This document shows positions 37,110 to 48,349 of a DNA stretch of 64,000 nt, in pieces. Positions within the stretch are counted from its first letter, which is position 1. Every line of letters starts with the position of its first letter. The notes beneath the pieces were generated by a model. It ran no database searches. It was given only the letters and a program-made list of their open reading frames with translations, and had not been told where the DNA came from. Made by a program: the position numbers and the translations under genes. The stretch lies in NCBI GenBank assembly GCA_035235625.1, contig CP141148.1, positions 18,725,057 to 18,789,056 on the forward strand, in the 5' to 3' direction. Origin of the DNA: Saururus chinensis. Lineage: Eukaryota > Streptophyta > Magnoliopsida > Piperales > Saururaceae.

Positions 37110-38790
37110 CATATAAGCAAATGGAATTATAATGAATTGAATAATCCTACTTACTTTAAGGTTAGGAAAAAAAACAGGAAGTGGAAGGGTTCATCTTTGA
37201 TCCTTCTTTTACATGGTCCAAGAACAAGGGGCTTTTTGGTCCATTCCCCATTCAGTGCGGGAGGCACGACAAAAATTAGTTAAGGTACTCCACACGGCAT
37301 TTTAGTCCACCCTTTAATTTTTTTAAAAAGGTTTGTATAAACTCAAGCTTACATGTATCAATATAGGCATTATAAATCATCTTATCGAAAACTAAAGGCG
37401 GGGTAAGAACCAATCTGCTCCCTAGGTTACGTGTACACATAATTGCACTTGAACCCTAGCTTATATAAATAAGACTTAATTTTTATATTTTTTATTTGAT
37501 GTAATAATCTCATCCATCCAATGTTACACCAAGACCTTAAAAAATAAAAGCAATCCTACCTAGCATTGAATAAAGAATTGTGTTCACTAAATTAATTTAA
37601 CAAATATTTTGAATCATTGTCACCGGGTTGGCCTTTCTCGTTTGGCCTCCGGGTTGACCCTGGTTAATCTTGATATATTGTACTCTTTTGAGTACACATT
37701 GTTGGCTAACTGACTAGATGCCTACCCTTCAATGAGTTTTTTTTTAAAAAACCTCCCTTTATTATGCTTTATTTTACATAAAAAATTTATTCTACATTAA
37801 TAATACCATTTTGTTAAATTGAAGCTGTTGAATACATAAAAAAATTATCATAAACTTACTTTTTTATCTAAGAACCACTATTTTGTCTAATATAGCTATT
37901 AATATAGGACAGAGGGAGTAATCAAAATGAGGGCACACGTTTCAGCTTACTTGCTCACTCACTGATGTCCGAACTTGGGAGATCTTGATAGAGAAGCTCT
38001 ACCTGAGACTTTATTTTGGAAGGTACAGATGAACAAATCAAAATAAGTGTGTTGGAAGGACTTCAATGGTTGTCGGGAACGATAAAATTAGCCACCTCTA
38101 GGCTTGATTTAAGACCCTTGTTGGGAGAATTGACTATCAGTGAAAGAGCATAAGCTTCTGTTGCTTGAGAGGGGCCCCTGCCTGAGGAGGAAGTGTTGGA
38201 TCGGCACCTCCTCTATTGAATGAGAGAAAAAAAGAATGGGGAGGAGAGGGGCTACTGTTGAGGGGTTGATAGACTGTCCCACTCTTGGCCTTCTTGTCTT
38301 AGCAAGTCAATAGCCACTCTTGGCCTTGTTTTGGATCCTCTGTCAGTACCTATATCTGCATCAGATGGTGCTAAAAGGTTAACTTTGAAGAGAGAGGAAC
38401 ATGATCCAAAAGAAAATGGCACAGGGGTCACGTTCGATATAATGCAAAACAATCGGTATGACTACTTGTACACAACAAATACATTAATTTGAGTAACAAA
38501 TAAATGCGAAGGCATCAATTGGCTTGATAAATTGTCAATAAAGCTTTATTTTACTGGATGAATGAGCACAATCAAATCCATCTGTCTCTACAACACATTT
38601 TTCATAAATAGTAAATCTAGTACTTCCATCTTCATTGACATTACTGAACCTACCATGAAAAAAAGAAGTTCAGCCAACACAAAAAAACTGTTAATGTGAA
38701 ACTCTTCCCAATTGGATTGTGATCACATAAACGTATCCCTTTATTGTAAGAAAAGATCTTATTCAAAATGAATACAATTCGAGAAGCTGC
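37110..38790. other. Intergenic DNA, no recognised gene
   Basis: AT-rich to 37900, then moderately complex. No motif-bearing frame. A short repeated phrase CCACTCTTGGCCTT occurs at 38278 and 38314. The boundary of the gene-fragment cluster must lie somewhere here, but I could not identify a transposon terminus. Confidence 0.45.
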
Positions 38791-38796
38791 AATTCA

Positions 38797-39285
38797 TCAG
38801 TCAAAAATTTTGTCTCCCGTTGAAAATATTGAAAAGACAATAGAACTAAATACACAGGTAACTAAGAATTAAAAAAACTGGTTTCCAACCCTCTGGACCT
38901 GACAGGTCCAAATTGTTAGCTTTGGCAGTCTCAAGAATCTGACCTATTACCCCTACCCCAACAATACCGGACAAAGTCCCTGCTGTATTAGAAATTCCCA
39001 TCACAATGCCGCGTATTTTGGAGCAATGTCCATATGATTCACAGCAAATCCAGCTCTCCCCAAGGCCAAGAAACCAAGGGGATGAACAAACAAAAGTGGT
39101 GTTCTAAAAAGTGGGAGGGCCATTAGAGCAAATAAAGCAACTAATAATCCAATTGCATTCAAAACTTCCTGGGACCAGGTTCCGGACACAGTTCTCTTAG
39201 TGATCATTTGATCCGCTACCACTCCTCCAATATTGGAGAATATGAACATATTCAAGTAAGTCAACATCTTAGATAGGCCCATCCC
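38797..39285 (-). pseudogene. PHT4;6-type anion/phosphate transporter, C-terminal exon fragment
   Basis: On the reverse strand the fragment begins after a TTTGCAG acceptor with GMGLSKMLTYLNMFIFSNIG, then VVADQMITKR, LGFLALGRAGFAVNHMDIAP, KYA, and ends CVFSSIVFSIFSTGDKIFD followed by TGA. This is the last part of a major-facilitator anion transporter of the PHT4 group (closest in wording to Arabidopsis PHT4;6, a Golgi phosphate exporter). It covers the last three or four membrane helices. At least two frame changes interrupt it, one just after KYA and one before CVFSS, and no upstream transporter exons are present. It is a gene fragment lying on the same strand as the PPDK and NYN-like fragments nearby. 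Confidence 0.87.
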
Positions 39286-39289
39286 CTGC

Positions 39290-40350
39290 AAACTAAGCTG
39301 ATTTTTTTTTCAGATGCCAAGTAAATAGCACTGTTGTTATTAAACCCCATGCCTCCGAGCATCAATCCAACCTAAACCACAAATCCAAAACGGAAAATAT
39401 TGAAGCATTTTACTAGTATTGTCCACAGATGATTCATTTCAATTCAAGATTCCACAAAAGACATTTGCAGAAAATTCAATAATGAACAAGAATCTGGTGA
39501 AGGGTCTTCCAAAACAAAATGCTCTGATATCAAAAAATCGGTGCAAACAATTGGAACCATTAAGAACTCAATGAAAATTGTAAACAACTGGAATAAAAAA
39601 CTGCAGTTTTTGCTGAAATGAGGAACAAGATCTTTCACATCCGACAAATCAGTGAAGCATAGGAGATAATGCAATAGATCAACAACGTATATGAAAGCAT
39701 GTTAGTTATCAATTTGTTTTAAGTATCTTCCTCAACCAAATAGCATATCCTCAGTAGCAATGCCATGTGTCCTTCCTATAGAGGAGTATTGAGCTTTATA
39801 GCAACCCTACCACAAACATAAAGACCTTTTTTTCCTTCTGAGTAGCACCTGTTTATCTTACAAAAGATACCTGTTTATCTTACAAAAGATGTCATCTGCA
39901 AGCTTCATTCTACAAACACATTTCAGCAACAAACAGCTTCCAGAAGTAAGGAAAGCTCCACAATTATTCTTTCCTCCGTCATTGAATATGCTAATAGTGC
40001 ATTACCTTTTAAAGTTAAACATCTTCCTCTATCTTCCATTTCCATGTATAATAACAAAAGCCACTATAATTGAAGCAAGAAGTCCAGTCACAAGCCAATG
40101 ATCAATCCAAACAAAAACTGAAGGAAATAAATGAGAAAAGGGAAGAAATCAGAAAGTTCTAACTACTAGAGCTACCAATTTGCTATATTTTCATTGACCA
40201 AGAAAACAAAAGCACAGAAATAGAAGAGGGAGAGAATAAGTGGCAGGTAAGCAGGGTACTGGGAGAGGGGGACTACCTCGGCCAGTGAGGTGGAGATGGG
40301 CGTCATGAGTGGGGAGATCCACAGATGGGGCAGGAGACATTGAGTACAAT
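39290..40350 (-). other. Inter-fragment DNA in the gene-fragment cluster
   Basis: AT-rich with weak reverse-strand frames (39444-39674). A short coding-like reverse string at 39300-39365 (GLMLGGMGFNNNSAIYLASE) does not fit PHT4 and is unassigned. A 60-bp stretch near 40255-40300 recurs at 40910-40960. Confidence 0.35.
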
Positions 40351-40717
40351 ACCATGTGCTCTGTCCTGCAGAGGCCGATACCTTCTACTCCATTATTTTG
40401 TGCATCTTCAGGTGTATCAGTATTTGCCATGCCCTGTTAAGAACCACACGACAAGGCAGGCATAAGCCACACAACATAAATATCTCATCAATTCGCCATA
40501 TTAATAACATTGATATCTTATAATGTTTGACATAAAAAACAAACTTATATGATTACCTTAAGCTTCCTCAAATCCATCAACCCAAGACATGAACGTTTCC
40601 AGATCACCACTCATAGGAGGGGGGAGAGAGCTTGCTTCCCCAAAATCACTTCTCCAGTAGACCCATCTAGTGAGAGCCATTCTCCCTCCTAAGAACTTCG
40701 TACCCAATGGCAACAAC
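40351..40717 (-). pseudogene. Pyruvate phosphate dikinase (PPDK), two consecutive exon fragments
   Basis: Reverse-strand exon 40557-40717 reads EWLSLDGSTGEVILGKQALS and PPPMSGDLETFMSWVDG; after an intron with a GT donor at 40556, exon 40351-40433 reads [20 protein letters not shown] and CRTEHM, ending at another GT. This is the junction between the phospho-carrier (His) region and the PEP/pyruvate-binding domain of PPDK, which interconverts pyruvate and PEP in plastid and cytosol. A one-base shift before RKLK and a stop-containing frame in the exon head break it, a short in-frame gap follows PEDA, and all other PPDK exons are missing. It is a captured or duplicated fragment, not a gene. Confidence 0.88.
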
Positions 40718-40759
40718 CTGCACAAAGATGACTAACAATATATGCAACCCTATCTATCC

Positions 40760-41240
40760 AAAGTTTTTTTTTTTTAACATGAGTGAGCGATCATTTACAT
40801 TTTCCAAATCATTAACACGGACGTCAGCGCATCCCAGAATGCAACACTTTCCCCAGCCACGAGCAACAACAGGTTTGGGTAATTGTTAAGCTTTGAAGTT
40901 CTTTGAAAGGTACTGGGAGAGGGGAACTACCTCGGCCAACGGGGTAGAGATGGAAGTCAAGAGGGGGAAGGTCCAACAGACAGCGGGGAAAGAAGCATTG
41001 AGGTGGAGCCAGCCATAGACGAAAAGAAGGTGGAAGTAATACAAGTAATCCGGCAGCATCCTGACCATTCCCCCTCCTTGCAGTCGCAGAGGTTGATAGA
41101 GAAGACTGTATCAAAGTTCATCATGGGATGATCCTTGCAAATTACTAATGAGTAAGACAATAGGAAACAATTATAAACAGCAATGACAAACAATGACCCA
41201 AAAATTCAACAAAACTATGCACCAGAACCAGAGAATTCAC
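40760..41240 (-). other. Unassigned coding-like stretch between PPDK and NYN-like fragments
   Basis: A reverse-strand frame (about 40886-41068) reads MVRMLPDYLYYFHLLFVYGW and later [12 protein letters not shown], with membrane-like composition. I do not recognise the family. Part of it (TTGGCCGAGGTAGTTCCCC and neighbours) is a second copy of DNA at 40250-40300. It could be another captured exon. Confidence 0.3.
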
Positions 41241-41244
41241 TTAC

Positions 41245-41720
41245 CTCGCCCGATCAATATAAAAAATAGTCCTCTTCCTCTTCACTTTCGTCCTCAGAAT
41301 CGTCTTCTCAATCATTGCCTTCTTCATCCACCCCTTCATCATCTGAAAATGCTGAAACTCGTCCATGACCAGAACTGTTCGTGAGCACAATCTCATCCAC
41401 AATGGCATCCGCATCACCTACGCCCTCCTCACAGCCGTCTTGTAAGCCGGCCGCTGCAAAAATCATGTTGCCCTCCTCGGTCTGCGCTCGCTTCCCTGCT
41501 CGCGGACCCAGCTCGGGATGTAGATGAAGGTATGGCGATTGGCGTAAGCGGAGATGTCCACGTGGTAGCCGAACCGGCAGAGGGCCATGGCGGCCCCTCG
41601 TAGGGGGGCGGCTTGTTGTCAAGGTCCAATAGGACCACTACCCGTTGGGCTTCACCGTCTAAAAGTTGTCCCGGCTGCGGACCATGTCGACGTCGGCATC
41701 AACCTCCCACTTGCCCTGGT
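41245..41720 (-). pseudogene. First-exon fragment of a plant NYN/limkain-like protein
   Basis: Reverse-strand pieces read GEAQRVVVLLDLDNKPP, then GYHVDISAYANRHTFIYIPS and WVREQ, then a Ser/Asp/Glu-rich tail (SDDEGVDEEGND, EDDSEDESEEEEDYF), ending at a GGGCGAG/GTAAGT donor at 41245. The V-L-DLDNKPP start with a following ISAYANRH strand matches the NYN-type (PIN-like RNase) N-terminus of plant zinc-finger proteins related to limkain-b1. Two or more frame changes and a stop separate the pieces. A G-rich, GGAGG-laden tract at 41730-42000 upstream may be its old 5' region. Family call is moderate, from wording of the NYN strand. Confidence 0.65.
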
Positions 41721-41729
41721 CCGGGGAGG

Positions 41730-42010
41730 AGAGGACCTCACGGATGGCGGGTGGGGACTGCAGGAAGGCTGGTGGGGAGGGGAGCAGGGAGTAGGGGAGT
41801 GAGACGGCGGCGACGGGAGGGAGGAGGAGGAGGAGACGGGTGGGGATGAAGGCGGATGGGGGAGGGGGAGCAGGGAGGGAAGAGCGGGTAGGGGAGCAAG
41901 ACAGTGGCTTCGGGACGGTCCGGAGTTAGGTGGGGGAGACAGAGAGAATCGCGGCCGGGGAGGAAGGAGGGTAGGGGAGGGGGGAGCAGGGGCTAGGGGT
42001 TGTGGCTGAG
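41730..42010 (-). other. Purine-strand GGAGG-rich tract
   Basis: Extreme G/A bias on the forward strand (CT-rich on the reverse), with repeated GGGGAGGGAGCAGGGAG words. On the reverse strand it is the kind of CT-rich leader seen upstream of plant first exons, here upstream of the NYN-like fragment. No protein call. Confidence 0.4.
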
Positions 42011-42567
42011 CAATGTCAAAAAATAAAAGGGATTCGGTGGATATCTTGTCTATATTCCGGGGATCCCTAGGCTTACACTTCCCCTTAATTGTACACGTGT
42101 ATTATTTTTTATCTTTTAGTTTTTATACTTTATTTTTAAAAAAATTATATAAATATTAATGATAAAAAAATATTAAAATAAATTATTTTAAAAATTATTT
42201 TTAAAGTGGTGTTTTTTAATTATGTAGGCATCAGCCAAGTAGTTGGCTCTTGTGTAATTTTTTTTAAGTTAATTTTATTATTTAAAATGATGAAATTAAT
42301 TTTAAGTCGATTTCATCCTTCTAGATGATGAAACCATTTTAAATTGACCCAATTTTATCGTTTAGAACGATGAAATTAACTCATCATTCTGAATGACAAA
42401 ACTGCATTTAAAAAAAAATTATTTAAAATTAACTTTATCACTTATCACTATTCACGCATTCAAGACATATATAATTGCATTTATTCCACTCATTCCATAC
42501 ATAACAAATATTACATCACAAGTCAAAAAAATATTTAGTTTAAAATACACATATAAAAAAAGTAATA

Positions 42568-43800
42568 TCATAATCTCCTACGTCCTCGACCTCTACCTCG
42601 TCCTCGATAGTGGTGTACGAGCTCTTTATGATCTACCTCGAGCTCTGGCTGTGGCTCAGTCTTGGGTTACGACTCCAAGTACGGCTCCAGCTTGGCTGCG
42701 GCTCCGGCTCAACATAAGTAATAGATGATACAACACGAGCTGGCCGATGTCATCTATAATATAAAATCAGATTTGGTTGAGCTACATGTGTAGTGTTCGG
42801 AAATGATGAACCGGGAGGAGAGCTATACGCTGCTGATGATGATAAAATATTAAGGCATGAAGAGTGCATCGGTTGCGTCTGAGCGGCCTCGTCAACAGGA
42901 TAATCTCGATGAATATCCATGATCACTGAATGAAGCAGTGGCAAGCTACGAAGGACATCATCAGACTCTCTAATCACCGACTCACATGCTGCTAATAAGT
43001 CCCCACACGAAGTACAGGTGATAAGTGCATCAGTCAAATTCGCATGCGTATGTCGAACTAGATGAAGCTATAAAAAAATAAATTAAATATTAGATAAATA
43101 ATTGAAACAAAATAAAAAATAATATATGCCTTAATTAACAAAGTTGTACTTACCAGAGCTGCCTCAAACGCTCCCCTAGGCTGATATGTCATCTCCTCTA
43201 CATCATCGCTTGGTAAAATATATCGTAGTATAATCTGTAAATACCACTGCATATAAGCACTACGAACAACTCACAATGTCATAGCCATCTCCCCTCTAAT
43301 AACAGTGGCTCTCCTATCCTCTCATCGAGCAATATATGACGCATGATGTATAGCCCAGTCAGTAATATGACGGCCCTGTCGAGTGATGCGATGGACATAC
43401 TCGACGATAGAAGGTGGGACCCCTTGCTCCAGGTTAAACTGGAGCATTACACAATCCGGCACATACATCTCTATAATCTCGTAACATATTAACGGAGTTC
43501 GAGATAGCCACACCTCTCGACTGTCCGTGCATAGGGGAGGTAACCCAACCAACACGTCCTCTGAGTACGGCTGCCAAATAATCTATACAATATATAAAGA
43601 TAATTTAGTTTAAATAGTGAAGAAATTTTTTAAAATCATTATATAAAAAAGTTCAACACGACAATAAAATTACCTGGCATGGCCGCCGGTGGTCTAACTC
43701 CCCTCTATATAGTCAGAGTACTCCTTGTGGATTTTCGATTCTATTTTTCCTAACATTCCACCTTAAGGAGTTAAATTAAAAAAATAAGTTCAACATATGT
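42568..43800 (-). pseudogene. Plant mobile domain protein, C-terminal exons
   Basis: Reverse-strand exons: about 43675-43790 (YRGELDHRRPCQ before a GT), 43322-43580 (IIWQPYSEDVLVGLPPLCTD, SREVWLSRTPLICYEIIEMY, VPDCVMLQFNLEQGVP, HITDWAIHHASYI), then 42750-43037 (DDVLRSLPLLHSVIMDIHRD and an Ala/Ser-rich tail) and a basic RGRGRGRGRRR end before a stop at 42568. YRxxLD...xIWxPY and the PLIxFEIVExHxPDxVxxQF core are the signature of the plant mobile domain, found in MAIN/MAIL proteins and in transposon-borne relatives. The N-terminal LITxLVERW half is missing here. A frame change separates the last two pieces. Confidence 0.8.
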
Positions 43801-44316
43801 ATAAAAAACATTGCTAAAAAAGTAACGTGGTAAACATAAATACAACCTACCTCACCCCTAATGGAGCACCCTCGACCAAGCGACCCATCTCAGCACTTAG
43901 TCATCTGATGTGCCAAAATCTTCACCACTTACTTCATCAAATTTATCTTCACTTCATTAAACTCATTTTCATCAATATCTTCACCGTGGACATATCCCCC
44001 TCTACATATAAACATCGCATATGTATTAAATTTCATATGCCTAAAAAAGTTATATTCATTTATAAATATATATATTTCACCTTTGATTAGATGGTCCAAC
44101 ATCGGTATAACCAACATACGTGTAGGGGTAATGAATGCCCATCGCACTTTGAGTTTCATACCATGCACCGCCTTGAGACATTTGAATGTTAAATGGATCA
44201 TGTGCATGCATCATAGACCTTCCATATTACACACAAAATCTCAAAATTTAGCTAAACGTATTTTCATTAATAATTATAAGATTCAAAATGTATTCACAAC
44301 TAAATCAACCTTACCT

Positions 44317-44640
44317 CTAATTAGGTCCACTTTCATCGTAAATAGGGGAAGACGACCTATGACGTTCATTTGAAGCTACTGTCATAGATAAATTTCCTTC
44401 TTCTTCGTCGTCCACCATCATTTGCATATGTCTTTCATTGTTCACATTTCTATTTGAGCTCCTGTGTGAGCTCCTGTGTGAGCTCTTATGTGAACTACTT
44501 CGCCTTTCACTAGGCACTCGGGCCTCTTTTTCGAGAAATAACTTAAAAGAAATTGCGTGACGCGAGTGGTGAAACATAAAACCCATTGATGCATCATCAT
44601 TTATGCAAATTAATGTCATCCTCGATGCGTAAGACAGAAT
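44317..44640 (-). pseudogene. MULE protein N-terminal piece
   Basis: Reverse strand reads TLICINDDASMGFMFHHSR, a string resembling the N-terminal domain of MURA-type transposases (VxINDDxSxxFMF), followed by a Ser/Arg-rich SHKSSHRSSHRSSNRN linker made by a short tandem repeat and an acidic DDEEEGN stretch. It lies within the mobile-domain MULE and in the same orientation. No catalytic domain follows. Confidence 0.5.
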
Positions 44641-45953
44641 ATTACATTTAATAGTAATTTTTCATCTTCTTCGATCCCACCCAACCTTGTTTTCTACTTG
44701 CATCTTAAATTCATCATATGTCGACGGTTTCTTAATTAATAATCCTTCCATGCATCCGTCATAGGTAAGTAAAAAACTAACCAATTATTCTATCATTTCT
44801 ATTCAATTAATTCATAAACAATAAATTAAATTAATATTAGATTAAGCAAACTAATACTAACATCTACCCTAACCAAACTATTGCTAACTCATATTCTTTA
44901 TTAAATTAAGCTTTGATTTTAAATAAAAATGTTAATCAATAGAGGCATAAAATACCACAACAATATTCCAATAGATTTACCAAGTATATAAGCATATCAT
45001 GAAGACTTTAAATTGATGAGCAAATTTCCTAATCAATGAAATTACACAATTGATGCGATAAAACAAGCAATGTCACAAACCATATAAGCAGTAAAAAAAG
45101 CAGCTAAAGCCACTCAACAAAAAATGCTCATTTTTAACTAAACCATCCAAATCACACGTTACACTAAAATACTAAATTAATGTCACAGCCATGCAATGTC
45201 ACAAACCATATTCTCTAGACATGCAGCAAATATTTAATTTAAGCACATACTTTCAATCAACACACTTTTAAAGCAATTATTAAAAAAATTAGGGTACCAC
45301 GGAATGGGTGCAAAATTAGCACAGTTAGAGTGGGGGCTGATGGCAAAGGCGGTGGGGAGGAGGAGGAAGGACCAGCGGCAGGCCAGAGGAGGTGAGACTG
45401 GCGGCGGGCTGGACGACAGAAGCCTGGAGGCGGCGGAGCGGAACAAAGAACTAAATGAAAAACTAATTGGAAACCCGACTGGAGGCAGAGCAGATTCGCA
45501 AGTTAAAACGACAACGATTTCATCGTTTAGAACGACAAAATCAACTTAAGGTGATTTCGTCGTTCAGAATGATGAAATCAACATTGTTGCCGAGCCCAAA
45601 GGACGAAATGGGATAAGTGCCGGGTCAACTTAAAACAATTTTGTCGTTTAGAAGGACGAAATCGGCTTAAAACCAATTTCATCCTTCTAAATGACGAAAT
45701 CAACTTAAAAATTTTAAAAAAAGCCACGTAGGCGCTAGCTGCTTGGCTGGCGCCTCCGTGGCAAAAAAGAACACTATTTTGGAAAATATTTTCGAAAGTG
45801 GTTTATTTTGGTAAATATTTTTTTTATTATTTATATAATTTTCCCTTTATTTTAAGTTGTATGTAGTATTCAGATTTTTGTTTGAATATATGTTGTAGCC
45901 TAGAGCTTATGGATAAGCATATGGATGAATAAAGTAGGAACCATGAGCATGAG

Positions 45954-46380
45954 ATGATTAACATGAATGATGAATGCAATGAATTAGAAGGATGTAAAGA
46001 ATATGAGAATATTGATAGAGACAAATTTGACAAAGATGTAACCAGTATACTATCACTATGCAAAAATTGTTTGAATGATGGCACAAAAAACATGGAGACA
46101 TCTCTATTCCTTCCATTGGTATGTCCTTTACTTCTCAAGATGAGGCCTACATGTTTTACAATTCATATGCAAGGGTGAATGGTTTTGGTATTCAAAAGGG
46201 GAACAACTATGGGTCTAAGAAAAGAAAATGTTGTATAATGAGGAAGTTTGTGTGTGCGAAGGTAGGTTTCAAGAGAATGAATGATAAAAAAGAAGTGGGT
46301 AAAGAAGTGAAAAGACGTCGAGCCATCAAAGAGGGGTGTAAAGCATGCATGGTAATCTATGCAGAGTTCAAGGAGTACAA
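45954..46380 (+). pseudogene. FAR1/FHY3-type N-terminal DNA-binding domain fragment
   Basis: An acidic leader (MINMNDECNELEGCKEYENI, 45954-46115) shifts frame into IGMSFTSQDEAYMFYNSYAR, VNGFGIQKGN, SKKRKCCIMRKFVCAKVGF and RRRAIKEGCKACMVIYAEF (46108-46380). FxSxDEAYxFYNxYAxxxGF and the RxFVCxKxGF...GCKAxM pattern are the FAR1 WRKY-GCM1 zinc finger of domesticated MULE transposases and of Jittery-like elements. The MULE and SWIM domains that should follow on this strand are absent; instead a reverse-oriented mobile domain abuts it near 46370. One frameshift near 46110. A host FAR1-related gene fragment is the alternative. Confidence 0.8.
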
Positions 46381-46640
46381 CCACATCAAATAAGGTCATG
46401 GACATCTTCTCATAAGGCAAGTGGAATATTAATATCTCTCTCCACCATCTCTTTACGAGTATTGTGATCAAAGACCTATCTAGCCTAAGATACTATAAGT
46501 GGATGAAGTGTTCAAATCTAACTCGCTTTATAAATGGAAGAATAGGCTCATCTACCACCTAATGTCATAGGTTGGTGAAATGCTCAGTCCACTCGAGGCA
46601 CCTGAGATCTTACAATAAGTTAAAATATTGTAAACCAGCA
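46360..46640 (-). pseudogene. Plant mobile domain N-terminal fragment
   Basis: Reverse strand reads SLITILVKRWWREILIFHLP, YEKMSMTLFDVVVLLEL, preceded by RVRFEHFIHL, matching the mobile-domain motif LITALVERWRPETHTFHLPxGEMTITLxDVA. A stop lies before YLRLD. The downstream half of the domain is missing at this site. It meets the FAR1 fragment tail to tail. Confidence 0.75.
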
Positions 46641-46739
46641 TATAATTTCATAACAAATAAAATCAAAGTCATGTTAAGTTAAAATACCTCTTCTCTCCAA
46701 ATGGAGATCAACCTATAGGAATCCTACTCAACAAGGACG

Positions 46740-47310
46740 AACTCATCAAAGAGGCCTAGCCTGTAAGAAGTGTGGATCCGATCCATATGATATCTGAGAA
46801 AATAAGTATTTCAAGAACAAATGGTCTTAATAAAAAGGAAGATTGAATGAAAAGGTTGCAACTTCCCTAATCAAATACGTCAATGACATTTTTAAACTCC
46901 TTAAAATTTGTCTTTATGTGACATATGCAATATTGATAGTGGAATCATAGAGGGGGCAAACTTAGGGCATGATCTTTTGAAGCCCCTTATGTCGATCAGA
47001 GATGATTATGACATGTGCTATATCCACAATTGCCTTCCTTAATAACCATTGCCAATTTTTATAAGTCTCATTTGATAATATCCCAAAGGCTAGAGGAAAC
47101 AACCCCTTGTTCCCGTTGTAGCAGTTGCCACCATAAGATATTTAGGATACTTTCTGTATAAGTGAGTGACATTGACACCAATCCCTGGGATGCAATGCCT
47201 AAATCCCACTAAAGATGACCAACATTCCTAAAACATGCACTTGACTCTGTGATGTGGGCCACCACCCACTTCATCAGAGTCCAACTCATAAACTATACTA
47301 GGATTAACAT
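46740..47310 (-). pseudogene. MURA-type MULE transposase core fragment
   Basis: Reverse strand reads HLYRKYPKYLMVATATTGTR (about 47105-47180), then TYKNWQWLLRKAIVDIAHVI and IISDRHKGLQKI (about 46980-47075). These fit the MULE transposase DDE core: THLYxKYxGxLLxATxxDGxxxxxP, then SWxWFLxxL and xxSDRHKGI. The first catalytic Asp (DGTHLY in relatives) is replaced here, and several stops and frame changes follow, so it is inactive. It is in the same orientation as the mobile-domain fragment at 46.4 kb, and both could come from one element. Confidence 0.78.
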
Positions 47311-48349
47311 CTTGTATTGCCTTGAAGAACATTGACAATAATTTATATGATCTTGTATTACTATTCTCTCACCATGGTGTAGTGTAAAACTAACCATTTC
47401 TCCCACCGTGTCTATTCACATTATTCATAAAAAATATATAAATCTTAGATATATCAAAATTTTCATAAATTGTAACTTTTACAATTTAGGACAAGCACTA
47501 AAAAATACACTTCAAATTGCATAGATTTGTGAGAAGTAATTATGAGAAAACTTCTTTGAATTAGACAATTGAAAACAATTAAGGGAGTTTGTTTTAAGAG
47601 AAGTAATTTAGATAGTTGAGTAATCATGAGCCACTCGTCATGTCTCCCAAAACCTTTGAACATGGCCCAACACTTGCTTTCTCTTAATTAATTATCAATT
47701 TAGATTAGACCCACAAAAATAGTATTTAATATAATCCCAAATAGTTTTCTCATCATCCATCTTAACATTCACACCTATGAGACACTGATATTACCTAAAA
47801 CTGCTCTCCTCCTTAAGTCACTAATCCTATAAAAGCATCTCCATTTATCAAATCTAATTTGTTCATGCTTAGGTATATAGTCTCCATTGAATTTAACAAA
47901 ATATTCATTTTGAAAAACAACTAACATTGCATTCAAATTTTGCAATCTCCCTCAAGACCCTCACCATTTTATCATTTTGAATGGGAGTGAATGCTCAAAA
48001 AAAAAAAAACTTAAAATCTTGATTTTTTCCTAACAAAAAATGGCTTAATCTCTACCACATAGAAAAAATATGATTATCTCATTTGATGCAATTTAAAACC
48101 ATTGGAAGCTAGTGACTATGGTTCTATACAATGTAGTCAGGTTTCTTTGCTTTAAAGGATTGATGAAGATGCTTAAGGATGTTTTTTGTCAATTAAGGTT
48201 AAGATTTAATTTGGTTGATAGAATATGTTAATGATCAATTATAAGAGGAAATCACTAATTGGAGAAAACTTTCATACACCTAAGAGTACATGTTTAATCT
48301 TTCATTAGGTGGAAATAGGTTGTCCCATTTTATGTGAAAGGAAAAATGT
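47311..48349. other. AT-rich DNA beyond the MULE relics
   Basis: No motif-bearing frame on either strand. It may contain more degraded MULE sequence. It ends at TTAAT, the left flank of the large LTR element. Confidence 0.45.

Larger units (their letters stand above)
42130..45850 (-). mobile_element. MULE-type transposon with long inverted ends and a plant mobile domain
   Basis: Left end (42130-42420) and right end (45550-45850) are inverted copies: ATTATATAAATA, a TTTTAAAGTGG/AAAATAGTG stretch, GGCATCAGCCAAG versus GGCGCCAGCCAAG, and then a row of palindromic TTTCATCC-TTCTAGA-TGATGAAA modules. Ends of 250-300 bp are typical of Mutator-like elements. Inside, on the reverse strand, lie a MURA-type N-terminal piece (44317-44619) and a plant mobile domain gene (42568-43800). 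The catalytic MURA core is not seen between the ends, so it is a deleted, probably immobile copy. I could not fix the 9-bp target duplication. Confidence 0.7.

Noticed and set aside
42030-42075. GGGGATCCCTAG as a Helitron 3' end for the capture cluster
   Set aside because: The palindrome is too short, the spacing to CTAG does not fit the usual hairpin-plus-CTRR layout, and no matching TC end was found.
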